Under the pieces are notes generated by a model. It made no database searches, was not told the origin of the DNA, and saw only the letters and a program-made list of their open reading frames with translations. Below, piece by piece: positions 7,547-14,647 of a stretch of DNA of 19,424 bases (position 1 is its first letter; the number at the start of each line of letters is the position of its first letter). A program made the position numbers and the translations under genes. This stretch comes from Acidimicrobiaceae bacterium (GTDB lineage Bacteria; Actinomycetota; Acidimicrobiia; Acidimicrobiales; RAAP-2), in assembly GCA_030838245.1 (NCBI GenBank), contig JAUTXB010000282.1:1-19424 (forward strand). The letters are read 5' to 3'.

Positions 7547-8409
7547 CCGCCACCCCCTCCGCCGCGGCCGACCCCGCCCATCCGGGCGTGGCCCAACCCC
7601 TTGAGGCTGGTGCCGGCAGCGATCGCGTTCCGGGATCAGTTCGTCCCGGTCGGGCATTCCTCGCCGTGTTGGGCCGCGACCTGTTCGTTACCGGCCGCGA
7701 GCTTCCGATCTTTCTGGCCCAGGTCATCCTCCAGCCCTTCTTCTTCCTCTTCGTGTTCGGACGGGTCCTTTCCGAGCTCGGGTACACGACGAATGGGTAC
7801 TCCCACCTCCTCTTCCCGGGCATCGTCGCCCTCACCGCCTTCCTCACCAGCCTGCAGACCACCGCGCTCCCCTTGGTGTTCGACTTCTCCTACACGAAGG
7901 AGATCGAGGATCGCCTGCTGGCACCGATGCCCGTCTCGTGGGTGGCGCTCGAGAAACTGGTCTTCGCCGGCATCCGGTCGCTGATTGCCTCGGTGATGAT
8001 GTTCCCCATCGGCATCCTGGTGCTGGGCTCGATCCCCTGGCGGGCGGCAGGCGCGCCCCTCCTCGTGGTGGTGTTGTTGCTCGGGACCTTGGTCGGAGCC
8101 ACCCTGGGGCTGACCTTGGGCACCCTGGTCGAGGCGAACCGGATCAATATCGTCTTCGCCCTCGTGCTCACCCCGGTCCTGTTCACCGGGTGCAGCCAGT
8201 ACCCGTGGCCCTCGCTGCACAAGCTCGAGTGGTTCCAGTGGCTGACGACCATCAACCCGTTGACCTACGTCAGCGAGGGCATGCGGGCCGCACTCGTTCC
8301 CGGGGTCCCCCACATCCGAACGTGGGTCTGTCTTCTCATGCTCGTGGTGTCCTTGGCCGTCTTCGGCACGATCGGGGTAAAGGGTTTCCTCCGCCGTGCC
8401 ATCGACTGA
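7543..8409 (+). CDS. ABC-2 type transporter permease, DrrB-like
   Basis: This is the membrane half of the exporter, 288 residues, with a cytoplasmic N-terminus and about six hydrophobic segments (for example ILQPFFFLFVFGRVL, LLFPGIVALTAFLTSLQTTA and the terminal WVCLLMLVVSLAVFGTIGVK). The blocks YTKEIEDRLLAPMPVSWVAL and TTINPLTYVSEGMRAAL are characteristic of the daunorubicin-resistance and nodulation-type ABC-2 permeases. The start is TTG 7543, whose TTGA shares bases with the ATPase stop codon. This supports co-translation and an equimolar complex. The first 35 or so residues are Ala/Pro-rich and not conserved in character, so a later start is possible. What is exported (lipid, drug or metabolite) cannot be read from the sequence. 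Confidence 0.9.
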   Translation: MTATPSAAADPAHPGVAQPLEAGAGSDRVPGSVRPGRAFLAVLGRDLFVTGRELPIFLAQVILQPFFFLFVFGRVLSELGYTTNGYSHLLFPGIVALTAFLTSLQTTALPLVFDFSYTKEIEDRLLAPMPVSWVALEKLVFAGIRSLIASVMMFPIGILVLGSIPWRAAGAPLLVVVLLLGTLVGATLGLTLGTLVEANRINIVFALVLTPVLFTGCSQYPWPSLHKLEWFQWLTTINPLTYVSEGMRAALVPGVPHIRTWVCLLMLVVSLAVFGTIGVKGFLRRAID

Positions 8410-8502
8410 GCGGCTCGATCCCAGTTCCGGTCAGCCGGCCCAATAACCCCAGCCTGAGGGGCCCGTCTGGCGCATCGGCGCCGACGCGGGAAGCATAGGG
8501 GC

Positions 8503-8865
8503 GTGATTCGAGACCGATTGGCCCGTGGCCGGGACGGATTGTGGAGACGGCTCCTCAAGGTGGGCTTCATCCGCAGGTGGTACGCCCGCCGGCTGTTGAA
8601 ATACATCGAGAAGTCAAAGGACAAGCACCGTCCCCTTCCCGATCACCTCGTCCAGGTGGATTCCATCACCCGCCGCCTGCCCAAGCCGCAGCGGGCCAAG
8701 AAGCTCGAGGAGATGCTCGTCCCCCAGAACGAAGAGGAGATGGGACGGGAATTCCGACGGGCCGCCGAACGGCAGAACCGGTCGAAGGGCCACGGCGGCC
8801 CGGGCAAGCGCCCGGGCATGCCGCCCCAGCAGGTGGTGCGACGACAGCCGAAGGGTCGTCGGTAG
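8503..8865 (+). CDS. Small basic hypothetical protein
   Basis: I do not recognise this 120-residue protein. It is strongly basic, with WRRLLKVGFIRRWYARRLLK near the N-terminus, a central charged helix-prone stretch (PQRAKKLEEMLVPQNEEEMG) and a disordered Lys/Arg/Gly/Pro/Gln tail (GHGGPGKRPGMPPQQ). No signal peptide or membrane helix is evident. The start is GTG 8503, with a purine-rich AGGGG just before it; AAGCAT lies 6 nt upstream and might act as a weak -10. Codon use fits a real gene. It follows the ABC exporter by 93 bp but need not be in the same unit. Its 3' end overlaps the first unit of a 17-bp repeat array. Nucleic-acid or membrane-surface binding would suit the charge but is speculation. 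Confidence 0.7.
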   Translation: MIRDRLARGRDGLWRRLLKVGFIRRWYARRLLKYIEKSKDKHRPLPDHLVQVDSITRRLPKPQRAKKLEEMLVPQNEEEMGREFRRAAERQNRSKGHGGPGKRPGMPPQQVVRRQPKGRR

Positions 8866-8913
8866 CCGAAAGATCGCGGGGTAGCCGAAGAGTGCCGGTA
8901 GCCGAAGCGTCAG
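8844..8913. repeat. 17-bp-period tandem array (core GGTAGCCGAAG), 4 units
   Basis: The units are acagccgaagggtcgtc (8844-8860, still coding), ggtagccgaaagatcgcgg (8861-8879, 19 bp), ggtagccgaagagtgcc (8880-8896) and ggtagccgaagcgtcag (8897-8913). The core GTAGCCGAA is constant in the last three, while the remainder varies. The array covers the 3' end of the small basic gene and the gap before the convergent FAD oxidase. Confidence 0.75.
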
Positions 8914-8917
8914 CTGG

Positions 8918-10381
8918 TCAGGAGTCCGAACGAGGTGGATCGGGAAAGATCACACCGCGGTTCAGGATCCCCTGAGGGTCGAGCGCCCGCTTGATAGCGC
9001 TCATGGTCTCGATCTCCCCACGGGACCGAGCCAGCGACAGCCAGCCTGCCTTGGCCCTACCCATGCCGTGCTCTGATCCGATGCTTCCACCCAAACGGGC
9101 CACCAGCTCGAACACGACTCCGTCGACTCGGTCGTCGTCGTCATCGAGCCCGAGCACGTTCACGTGCAGGTTGCCCTCGCCCAGATGCCCGAAGATGAAG
9201 ACCGAGGCTGACGGAGCCACCCCCGCCACCGTGTGGCGCACCTCCTCGGTGAATGTTGGGAGTGCATCGAGCGGAATGCCGGGATCGAGCTTGTGGGCCA
9301 CACCGAGCTGTGCGATCGACTCGGTGATGTGGTCTCGGAACGCCCAGAGCCGGGCCCGCGCCGCTGGGTCGGTAGCAACAGCCACAGCACCGCCTGCTCG
9401 ACCGGCTGCCGGACCGCTCCCTCCGTGACTGCCTGACGGACCGCTCGCTCCGGGACCGCCGGCCTCGGCACCCTCGAATCCGGCCAACACCTGGGCCATG
9501 GCGGGCGAGGGGTCTTCCTCGCCGGCGCACTCGACGATCAGGTACCAGGGGAAGCCGAACATCGGTGGGCTCGATCCGAGGCGGCTCGACACCACGCCCA
9601 TCGCCGCCCCGTCGAACACCTCGGCTGCTTCCAGCGACGTGGCCGACCGCCTGAGCTCGCCCACGATGTCGATGCCCTGTTGCAGCCGTTCGAGGCCGAC
9701 CATGGCCGTGGCCCGAACCGGGAGCTCCCGCACCAACCGGAGGCGGGCCGCAGCCACGATGCCCAGAGTCCCTTCGCTGCCCACCATGAGCTGAGACAGG
9801 TCGTACCCGGCATTGTCCTTGGCCGGCCCCTCGAGTCGACGGATGATCGTCCCGTCGGCCAGCACGAACTCGAGCCCTACGACCTGTGACCGCATCTGAC
9901 CGAATCGGATGACCCGCAACCCACCCGCGTTGGTGGCCACCATGCCTCCGACGGTTGCGTTGTCCCGGGCGGCCAGGTCGACACCGAAGGCCCAACCGGC
10001 AGCCGTTGCTTGTCGGTGGAGCTCCGCCAACGTCACCCCTGCTCCTGCGGTGAGCCGACCTCCGGTCGGGTCGATGGCGTCGACCAGATCAAGGCGTTCA
10101 AGGCTGATGACTGCCTCGCCACCCGTCGGGACGCTCCCGCCGACGAGGCCGGTGCGACCGCCTTGTGCGACACAGCCCAGGCCGTGACGGTGGCATACGC
10201 GCAGGACTCCGCTGAGCTCAGCGGTGTCGGCGGGACGGACCACCACCGAGGAGGACCCCGTCCACCGGCGGGTCCAGTCCACCTCGTACGTGGCCCGCAC
10301 GTCGGGGTCGGTGATGACATGGGTGGGACCAACGACGTCCACGAACTCGGTTTGGACAGCCGAATCGATACCGATCACCAC
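8918..10381 (-). CDS. FAD-binding oxidase/dehydrogenase, GlcD / D-2-hydroxyacid dehydrogenase type
   Basis: This flavoprotein of about 487 residues probably oxidises a D-2-hydroxy acid such as D-lactate, glycolate or D-2-hydroxyglutarate. The N-terminal FAD_binding_4 domain shows VVRPADTAELSGVLRVCHRH, GRTGLVGGSVP, the FAD-contacting DNATVGGMVATNAGGLRVIR and GSEGTLGIV. The C-terminal FAD-oxidase_C domain has FIFGHLGEGNLHVNVLG and GSIGSEHGMGRAK, which carry the metal-binding His and Glu residues of the family. A Gly/Ser/Pro/Ala-rich insert (GGPGASGPSGSHGGSG) near residues 310-335 is unusual. Adjacent GTG codons at 10381 and 10378 follow GAGG and are the best starts; the frame is open to 10573, but that part is a 17-bp repeat array. 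It is divergent from the LLM/SGNH/IclR unit, so it may serve the same pathway. The exact substrate is not determined. Confidence 0.9.
   Translation of the reverse strand: MVIGIDSAVQTEFVDVVGPTHVITDPDVRATYEVDWTRRWTGSSSVVVRPADTAELSGVLRVCHRHGLGCVAQGGRTGLVGGSVPTGGEAVISLERLDLVDAIDPTGGRLTAGAGVTLAELHRQATAAGWAFGVDLAARDNATVGGMVATNAGGLRVIRFGQMRSQVVGLEFVLADGTIIRRLEGPAKDNAGYDLSQLMVGSEGTLGIVAAARLRLVRELPVRATAMVGLERLQQGIDIVGELRRSATSLEAAEVFDGAAMGVVSSRLGSSPPMFGFPWYLIVECAGEEDPSPAMAQVLAGFEGAEAGGPGASGPSGSHGGSGPAAGRAGGAVAVATDPAARARLWAFRDHITESIAQLGVAHKLDPGIPLDALPTFTEEVRHTVAGVAPSASVFIFGHLGEGNLHVNVLGLDDDDDRVDGVVFELVARLGGSIGSEHGMGRAKAGWLSLARSRGEIETMSAIKRALDPQGILNRGVIFPDPPRSDS
9402..9472 (-). repeat. In-frame Gly/Ser-rich repeat inside the FAD oxidase gene
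   Basis: Seen on the plus strand, gaccgctccctccgt, gaccgctcgctccgg and gaccgccggcctcgg are 15-bp units, interrupted by a 12-bp partial unit. They encode a Gly/Ser/Pro/Ala-rich loop in the C-terminal domain and keep the frame. Confidence 0.6.
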
Positions 10382-10412
10382 GACCTCGGTTCTCGCATGC
10401 CTCGACTCCTCC

Positions 10413-10517
10413 CCTTGACCGGCGGCTCCCCCAGACCGGCGGCTCCCCTTGACCGCAGTTCTTATGCACAGACCGGCGGTTCCTGCGGAAGGCCGGTTCC
10501 TCTGGACCGCCGGTTCC
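10413..10517. repeat. 17-bp-period tandem array (core GACCGGCGGTTCC), 6 units
   Basis: The units are ccttgaccggcggctcc (10413), cccagaccggcggctcc (10430), a 20-bp unit ccttgaccgcagttcttatg (10447), cacagaccggcggttcc (10467), tgcggaaggccggttcc (10484) and tctggaccgccggttcc (10501). Four variable bases precede a conserved 13-bp core. The array lies in the divergent intergenic region, directly upstream of the FAD oxidase start. Confidence 0.85.
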
Positions 10518-10617
10518 CCGTCGACCCCCAACCACAGGTACAGCCCTCTCGTCGAGAGTAGAGGGCTTGTCATTCCTCCGGAAACGGACCATAGTTACGC
10601 ATTCGGTATTTCGACTG

Positions 10618-10635
10618 TTGTTCGATATAATGAAC
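10618..10635. promoter_or_regulatory. Operator-like inverted repeat TGTTC-N8-GAACA over a -10 box
   Basis: The sequence is tgttc gatataat gaaca. Its spacer region contains a consensus TATAAT (10626-10631), in a short AT-richer patch (about 10590-10635) unlike the surrounding DNA. The TATAAT would place transcription start near 10638, just before the AGGAGG of the LLM gene. A repressor or activator, possibly the IclR protein encoded in the same unit, could bind here. No clear TTGACA-like -35 was seen at 17 bp. Confidence 0.5.
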
Positions 10636-10650
10636 ACTCAGGAGGTCGGC

Positions 10651-11796
10651 GTGAAACTGGACGTGCTCTATGAGATCGATTGTCCCCGACCCTGGCCCGG
10701 CCCCCACCCCATCGGCCAGCGCCAGGCCGAGCAGCGGTCATACCGCGAGGCCCTCGAGCAGATCCGCCTGGCCGATCAGCTCGGCTTCCACACCACCTGG
10801 CACGTCGAGCACCACTTCCGGGAAGGCCGCTCCCACTGCCCGGCCCCCGAAGTGGTCCTCGGAGCGCTGTCCCAGATCACCGAGCAGATCCGACTCGGGT
10901 TTGGGGTCACGCTGCTGCCGCACGCCTTTGGTCCCCCCATGCGGGTGGCTGAGAAGGTGGCCACCGTCGACATCCTCTCGGGCGGTCGTGTCGAATGGGG
11001 CACAGGCCGCTCCACGCCGATGGAGCAGACCGCCTTCGGCGTCGACCGCGAGCACAGTAAGGACCAGGCCCGCGAGGCGATCGAGGCCATCGTGGGCATG
11101 TGGGAATCGGAGCACTTCGAGTTCCACGGCAAGTACCTGGACTTCCCGCGACGGATGGTGACCCCGAAGCCCTTCCAGGATCCGCATCCGCCCGCCTGGA
11201 TGGCCGCCACCAGCGATGGCAGCGCCACCATGGCCGGGGAGATGGGGCTGGGTTTGCTCTCCTTTGCCATCATGCAGCCACTCGAGCGGATGGGGGCCCA
11301 GATTGAGCAGTACCGGGCGGCCAGTAGTAGGGCGACGCCCATCACCCGGGTGCACAACAACCGCGTCGCTGCCTACACGTTGGTGCACTGTGCCGACACG
11401 ATGGCCCAGTGCGAGGAGGACGGCATCTGGGACTCCGTGTGGTGGTGGTACAAGAACCTGGCCGAGTTCACCATCGAGTGGGAGCTTCCCCACCTTTCGA
11501 AGGACGAGGTGGACAAAGTCTTTCCCCTCTTGCGTCGTCAGCTCGACGGCGACTTCGATCCCCACGAGTTCTCCGACGCCGACATGATCATCGTCGGCGA
11601 CCCCGACCAGTGCCTCGAGAAGATGCTGCACTACGAGGCCCTCGGGGTCGACCAGCTGATCTGTTACGTGCAGTTCGGCTACCTCTCGCACGAGTCGATC
11701 ATGCACACCATCGAGCTGCTGGGAAGCCGGATCATCCCCGAGCTCCGCCGGCGCGACGTGGAGGTGTCGGCCACGGCTGTCGCCGGAGGCGGCTGA
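10651..11796 (+). CDS. LLM-class flavin-dependent monooxygenase (luciferase-like)
   Basis: This 381-residue cytosolic TIM-barrel flavin monooxygenase begins MKLDVLYEIDCPRPWPGPHP. It shows LGFHTTWHVEHHFREG, IRLGFGVTLLPHAF, MRVAEKVATVDILSGGRVEW and GTGRSTPMEQTAFG, the canonical luciferase-like order with a conserved EHH segment. KPFQDPHPPAWMAATSDGS is the usual downstream flavin-site block. The long C-terminal part (with DADMIIVGDPDQCLEKM) resembles the subfamily of hydrocarbon, terpene and other monooxygenases. The start is strongly supported: AGGAGG (10640-10645) is 5 nt from GTG 10651. Its stop TGA overlaps the ATG of the SGNH gene (TGATG), so the two are coupled. It is clearly different from the LLM protein at 2730. 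Substrate is unknown; control by the linked IclR regulator is inferred. Confidence 0.92.
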   Translation: MKLDVLYEIDCPRPWPGPHPIGQRQAEQRSYREALEQIRLADQLGFHTTWHVEHHFREGRSHCPAPEVVLGALSQITEQIRLGFGVTLLPHAFGPPMRVAEKVATVDILSGGRVEWGTGRSTPMEQTAFGVDREHSKDQAREAIEAIVGMWESEHFEFHGKYLDFPRRMVTPKPFQDPHPPAWMAATSDGSATMAGEMGLGLLSFAIMQPLERMGAQIEQYRAASSRATPITRVHNNRVAAYTLVHCADTMAQCEEDGIWDSVWWWYKNLAEFTIEWELPHLSKDEVDKVFPLLRRQLDGDFDPHEFSDADMIIVGDPDQCLEKMLHYEALGVDQLICYVQFGYLSHESIMHTIELLGSRIIPELRRRDVEVSATAVAGGG

Positions 11797-13028
11797 TGGG
11801 TAGTAGTGACCGCGAGCGTCCGGTGCCGGCGACGCAATCGGGCGGTGCGTCGGGCGGTGCATCGGGACCGGGCGGATCGACTTCCGATCAACGTCCGCCC
11901 AGCGTCGAGCCGTTCCTGGCCGGCTGTGCTTTCCCCCCTACTAGCGGTGTGCCCTATCCGAGAGCCCAATCGGCCGACGCCGGACGCCTTCCCGCCGACA
12001 CCTGGGCGACGGCATCGATCCCTGTTGGCGTGCGGCTGGAGCTGACGGGCGACGCCGAGGCCGTAGAGATCGAGTACGAGACAGCCACGGCAGAGCTCGG
12101 CTATCGGGGTGAGGGGGCAGGGACCACGTTCACCTCGTGGCGGGGCGCATCGGTGCTGGACGATGTACCGGCGGTACTGGGCCCCGGTCGGGTGACTCTG
12201 CGCCTGTTGGCTCAGCCGAGCTCTGGAGGCTCCGGCGCTTTTGGAGGCTCCGCTGGCTCTGGAGGCTCCGCCGGCTCTGGAGGCTCAGACGGCTCTGCCG
12301 GCTCTGCTGGCGCTGCTGACTTCTCTTCTGGCGACGCCGATGCCGCTGCGGATCGATGGGTGGTCACGCTGCCCGAGGGCATGCGTCCATCCATCCTGGG
12401 CATTCGCGGCGTGGGCGGAACCGTTCGGCCCGCTCCAGTCCAGCCGCGCTGGCTTTGCTACGGGGATTCGATTGCCGAGGGCTGGGTGGCGAGCAACCCG
12501 GGACGGGCCTGGCCGGCCATCGCCGGTCGTCGCTACGGACTCGACGTCGTCAACCTGGGCTACGCCGGTGCGGCCAGGGGCGAGATGGTCAGCGCCGAGG
12601 AGATCGCCGGGATACCTGCCGACGTGATCAGTCTCAGCTACGGGACCAACTGCTGGACACGCATTGAGCACTCGGCCGAACAGGTCGGAGCTGGCCTCGA
12701 CGCCTTCATCGATCTGGTGCGCTCCGGCCATCCGGATACCCCGATCGTGGTGGCCTCGCCGGTGATCCGGCCCGACGCCGAAGACCAGCCGAATCGCCTG
12801 GGAGCAACACTGAGCGACCTGCGGTCGGTCATCGAAGCGAGGATCGAGCGGCGAGCGGCGGTCGATCCCCGGCTCCATCTGGTACGAGGAGGTCCCTTGC
12901 TGGTCGCCGACCAGTTGGCCGACGGCGTCCACCCCGGTGATGAGGGCCACCGGATTCTGGCCCAGGCCATTGGCTCGGTGGTGCGGGCCGGCATCGACGC
13001 CTCGGCCGACACCGACCCGAGCGCGTAG
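11796..13028 (+). CDS. SGNH/GDSL-type esterase/hydrolase with N-terminal beta domain
   Basis: This 410-residue hydrolase has the SGNH blocks in order: CYGDSIAEGW (nucleophile Ser225), NLGYAGAARGEM (block II Gly), SYGTNCW (Asn285) and DGVHPGDEGH (Asp376, His379). So the full catalytic set is present. Residues of about 40-135 look like a beta-sandwich domain of the kind that precedes some bacterial GDSL esterases. A Gly/Ser/Ala-rich linker (about residues 144-175) joins the two. There is no obvious signal peptide, so it is probably cytosolic. The ATG at 11796 overlaps the LLM stop by one base, and the IclR gene follows 13 bp later. Within this unit it may hydrolyse an ester or lactone made by the Baeyer-Villiger-like or oxygenase partner; that link is inference. 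Confidence 0.88.
   Translation: MGSSDRERPVPATQSGGASGGASGPGGSTSDQRPPSVEPFLAGCAFPPTSGVPYPRAQSADAGRLPADTWATASIPVGVRLELTGDAEAVEIEYETATAELGYRGEGAGTTFTSWRGASVLDDVPAVLGPGRVTLRLLAQPSSGGSGAFGGSAGSGGSAGSGGSDGSAGSAGAADFSSGDADAAADRWVVTLPEGMRPSILGIRGVGGTVRPAPVQPRWLCYGDSIAEGWVASNPGRAWPAIAGRRYGLDVVNLGYAGAARGEMVSAEEIAGIPADVISLSYGTNCWTRIEHSAEQVGAGLDAFIDLVRSGHPDTPIVVASPVIRPDAEDQPNRLGATLSDLRSVIEARIERRAAVDPRLHLVRGGPLLVADQLADGVHPGDEGHRILAQAIGSVVRAGIDASADTDPSA
12225..12314 (+). repeat. In-frame 18-bp tandem repeat in the SGNH hydrolase gene, 5 units
   Basis: The units start at 12225, 12243, 12261, 12279 and 12297, for example ggaggctccgctggctct and ggaggctccgccggctct. They encode GGSGAF, GGSAGS, GGSAGS, GGSDGS and AGSAGA, a flexible linker between the N-terminal domain and the catalytic domain. 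Confidence 0.85.
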
Positions 13029-13041
13029 GCAGAGTCGGCAC

Positions 13042-13929
13042 ATGGCGCAGTCATCCTCGGCCGAGCGCATCGTCGACGTGGTCGAGTTCCTGGGATCCCA
13101 CCCCGACGGCGATTTCACTCTGTCGGAGCTATGCCGGCGGCTCGAGCTGAGCAAGGCGACCGCCCACGGCCTGCTCGCCACCCTGACCGAACGAGCATGG
13201 GTGGTACGTCATCCGCGGGACAAGACCTACCGGTTGGGGCCGGCCCTGATCACCCTGGCCGGCGCCGCTGGAACGCGCCAGCTCGAGGTCGTCGACTACG
13301 CCCGGGACGAGATGCAAGACCTGGCCAAGGACCTGGGGGTGCAGTGCGTGGCCTCCGCCGTACTGGGGGACGACATCGTGTTGCTGGCGGTGGTGGGAAG
13401 CGCGAGACCCCTGAGCATTCATGTCCAGGCCGGCCAGCGCATTCCCCTGGCCCCTCCCCTCGGGACGGTGTTCCTGGCCTGGGCTGGCCCGACCCGTATC
13501 GACCGGTGGCTGCGGCGCCTGGGCCCCGACGCCACCGAGGCGCAGCTGGACGGCTATCGGGCCGCCGTCGAACGGGTCCGCGAGCGGGGCTTCTCGCTCT
13601 CGCTCGAAGTCGACGCCCGGGCGCTCCTGGAGCGGGCGCTGGCAGCCGGCGACCGACCGCTGTCCGAGGTGCTCGTGGAGCTGGAGCAACAGGAATACCT
13701 CTTGGTGGACCTTCAGCCTCATCGCTCCTACCGGTTGAGCATGATGGCGGCACCGGTCTTCGGCGCCGACGCCTCGGTGCAACTTGCCCTCTCCTTGTTC
13801 GACCTGCCGCCGACCGTGACGGCCGAAGAGGTGCCGAGGTTGGGCGAGCGGCTGGTGCAGGCCACCGCGGCCGTGACCAGATCCATCGGCGGGCGCGAGC
13901 CCGCCAGGAGCAACAACGGACGGCCGTAA
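13042..13929 (+). CDS. IclR-family transcriptional regulator
   Basis: This is a DNA-binding regulator of 295 residues. The N-terminal winged helix-turn-helix runs from AERIVDVVEFLGSHPDGDFT through LSELCRRLELSKATAHGLLA to the wing VVRHPRDKTYRLGPALITLA. The C-terminal ligand-binding domain shows CVASAVLGDDIVLLAVVG, IPLAPPLGTVFLAWAGPTRI, RERGFSLSLEVDARAL and MMAAPVFGADASVQLALSLF, all IclR-type blocks. IclR proteins usually control neighbouring catabolic operons in response to an aromatic or small organic acid. It follows the SGNH gene by 13 bp, so it is the last gene of the LLM unit and likely regulates it and perhaps the divergent FAD oxidase. ATG 13042 is the natural start; no strong Shine-Dalgarno is visible. 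Confidence 0.93.
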   Translation: MAQSSSAERIVDVVEFLGSHPDGDFTLSELCRRLELSKATAHGLLATLTERAWVVRHPRDKTYRLGPALITLAGAAGTRQLEVVDYARDEMQDLAKDLGVQCVASAVLGDDIVLLAVVGSARPLSIHVQAGQRIPLAPPLGTVFLAWAGPTRIDRWLRRLGPDATEAQLDGYRAAVERVRERGFSLSLEVDARALLERALAAGDRPLSEVLVELEQQEYLLVDLQPHRSYRLSMMAAPVFGADASVQLALSLFDLPPTVTAEEVPRLGERLVQATAAVTRSIGGREPARSNNGRP

Positions 13930-13958
13930 GGACCGCTAGGTGAACGGTCCGGTGGCCG
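13921..13958. terminator. Hairpin between convergent iclR-type gene and pdxH
   Basis: GGACCG (13930-13935) pairs with CGGTCC (13945-13950) across 9 nt, and an outer CGGCC (13921-13925) pairs with GGCCG (13954-13958). It begins at the IclR stop codon. There is no T-tract, so intrinsic termination is uncertain, but position and symmetry suit a bidirectional transcript end. Confidence 0.4.
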
Positions 13959-14022
13959 TTGCGATGCGAACGGGTATCGGTTCGGTCGAAACGGTACGTG
14001 AAGCGCGATCCTCCGGAGAGAA

Positions 14023-14634
14023 TCAGGGTTGCAGGCGGTCGACCTGCCACGCGTTTCCGACCGGCAGGTAGCGCAGTCGGTCGTGTAGGCGGTCGTCGCG
14101 GTTTTGCCAGAATTCGAAGCAATCGGGTCGCAACCGGTACCCGCCCCACCAAACCGGTCGGGGCACCACCTGGCCTTCGAATTCTCTGGTCAGCTCCTGC
14201 ACCCTCAGGTCGAGAGACTCCCGCCTGTCGGTAGGTTGACTCTGCTGTGACGCGTGGGCGCCAATCTGGGCCCCGAGCGGCCGGGTGTCGAAGTAGGCAT
14301 CGGACTCCTCGGCCGACAGCTTCTCGACGGTGCCCTCGATCCTGATCTGCCGGCCGAACGGGTCCCAGTAGAACAGCAAGGTGGCGAGGCGGTTCTGGTC
14401 GAGCTCGCGTCCCTTTCGGCTTTCGTAGTTGGTGTGAAACACGAATCCCCGCCTGTCCCATCCCTTCATGAGCACCATGCGCAGGGACGGTCGCCCGTGA
14501 TCGCCGACCGTGGCCAGTGCCACGGCCTCGGGCATCCTGACCTCGGCGCCGGCCTCCTCGAACCACCGTCCGAACTGGGCGAACGGATCGGGGTCGATGT
14601 CAGCTTCGTCCAGGGGAACTGAGTGGTCGGCCAC
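14023..14634 (-). CDS. pdxH: Pyridoxine/pyridoxamine 5'-phosphate oxidase
   Basis: PdxH oxidises pyridoxine or pyridoxamine phosphate to pyridoxal 5'-phosphate with FMN and O2, in vitamin B6 synthesis and salvage. The 203 residues include PSLRMVLMKGWDRRGFVFHT and NYESRKGREL for FMN binding, LLFYWDPFGRQIRIEGTVEK, and the C-terminal VWWGGYRLRPDCFEFWQ followed by RDDRLHDRLRY, where Arg and His contact the PLP phosphate and ring. Length is only slightly short of the usual 210-220, and the catalytic blocks are all present. The start is GTG 14634, with TACTGT 6 nt upstream, which fits a leaderless message. It begins 13 bp after the stop of the glycosyltransferase gene, so read-through is also possible. 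Confidence 0.95.
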   Translation of the reverse strand: MADHSVPLDEADIDPDPFAQFGRWFEEAGAEVRMPEAVALATVGDHGRPSLRMVLMKGWDRRGFVFHTNYESRKGRELDQNRLATLLFYWDPFGRQIRIEGTVEKLSAEESDAYFDTRPLGAQIGAHASQQSQPTDRRESLDLRVQELTREFEGQVVPRPVWWGGYRLRPDCFEFWQNRDDRLHDRLRYLPVGNAWQVDRLQP

Positions 14635-14640
14635 CCCTGG

Positions 14641-14646
14641 ACAGTA
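14641..14646 (-). promoter_or_regulatory. Putative -10 box for leaderless pdxH
   Basis: On the minus strand TACTGT is followed by six bases (ccaggg) and the GTG start of pdxH. The spacing is the same as at 1039 and 6305. No clear -35 was found. Confidence 0.4.
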
Positions 14647-14647
14647 G

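Noticed and set aside
8446..8462. CCCC-N7-GGGG hairpin after the ABC permease
   Set aside because: The stem is only four G:C pairs and no T-tract follows, which is too weak to call a terminator in such GC-rich DNA.
10382..10573. N-terminal extension of the FAD oxidase
   Set aside because: It is encoded by the 17-bp array and includes no family-like sequence. A GTG pair after GAGG at 10381/10378 fits better.
13250..14566. Long minus-strand frame spanning the IclR and pdxH genes
   Set aside because: It overlaps two well supported genes in other frames and translates to Arg/Pro-rich low-complexity sequence.
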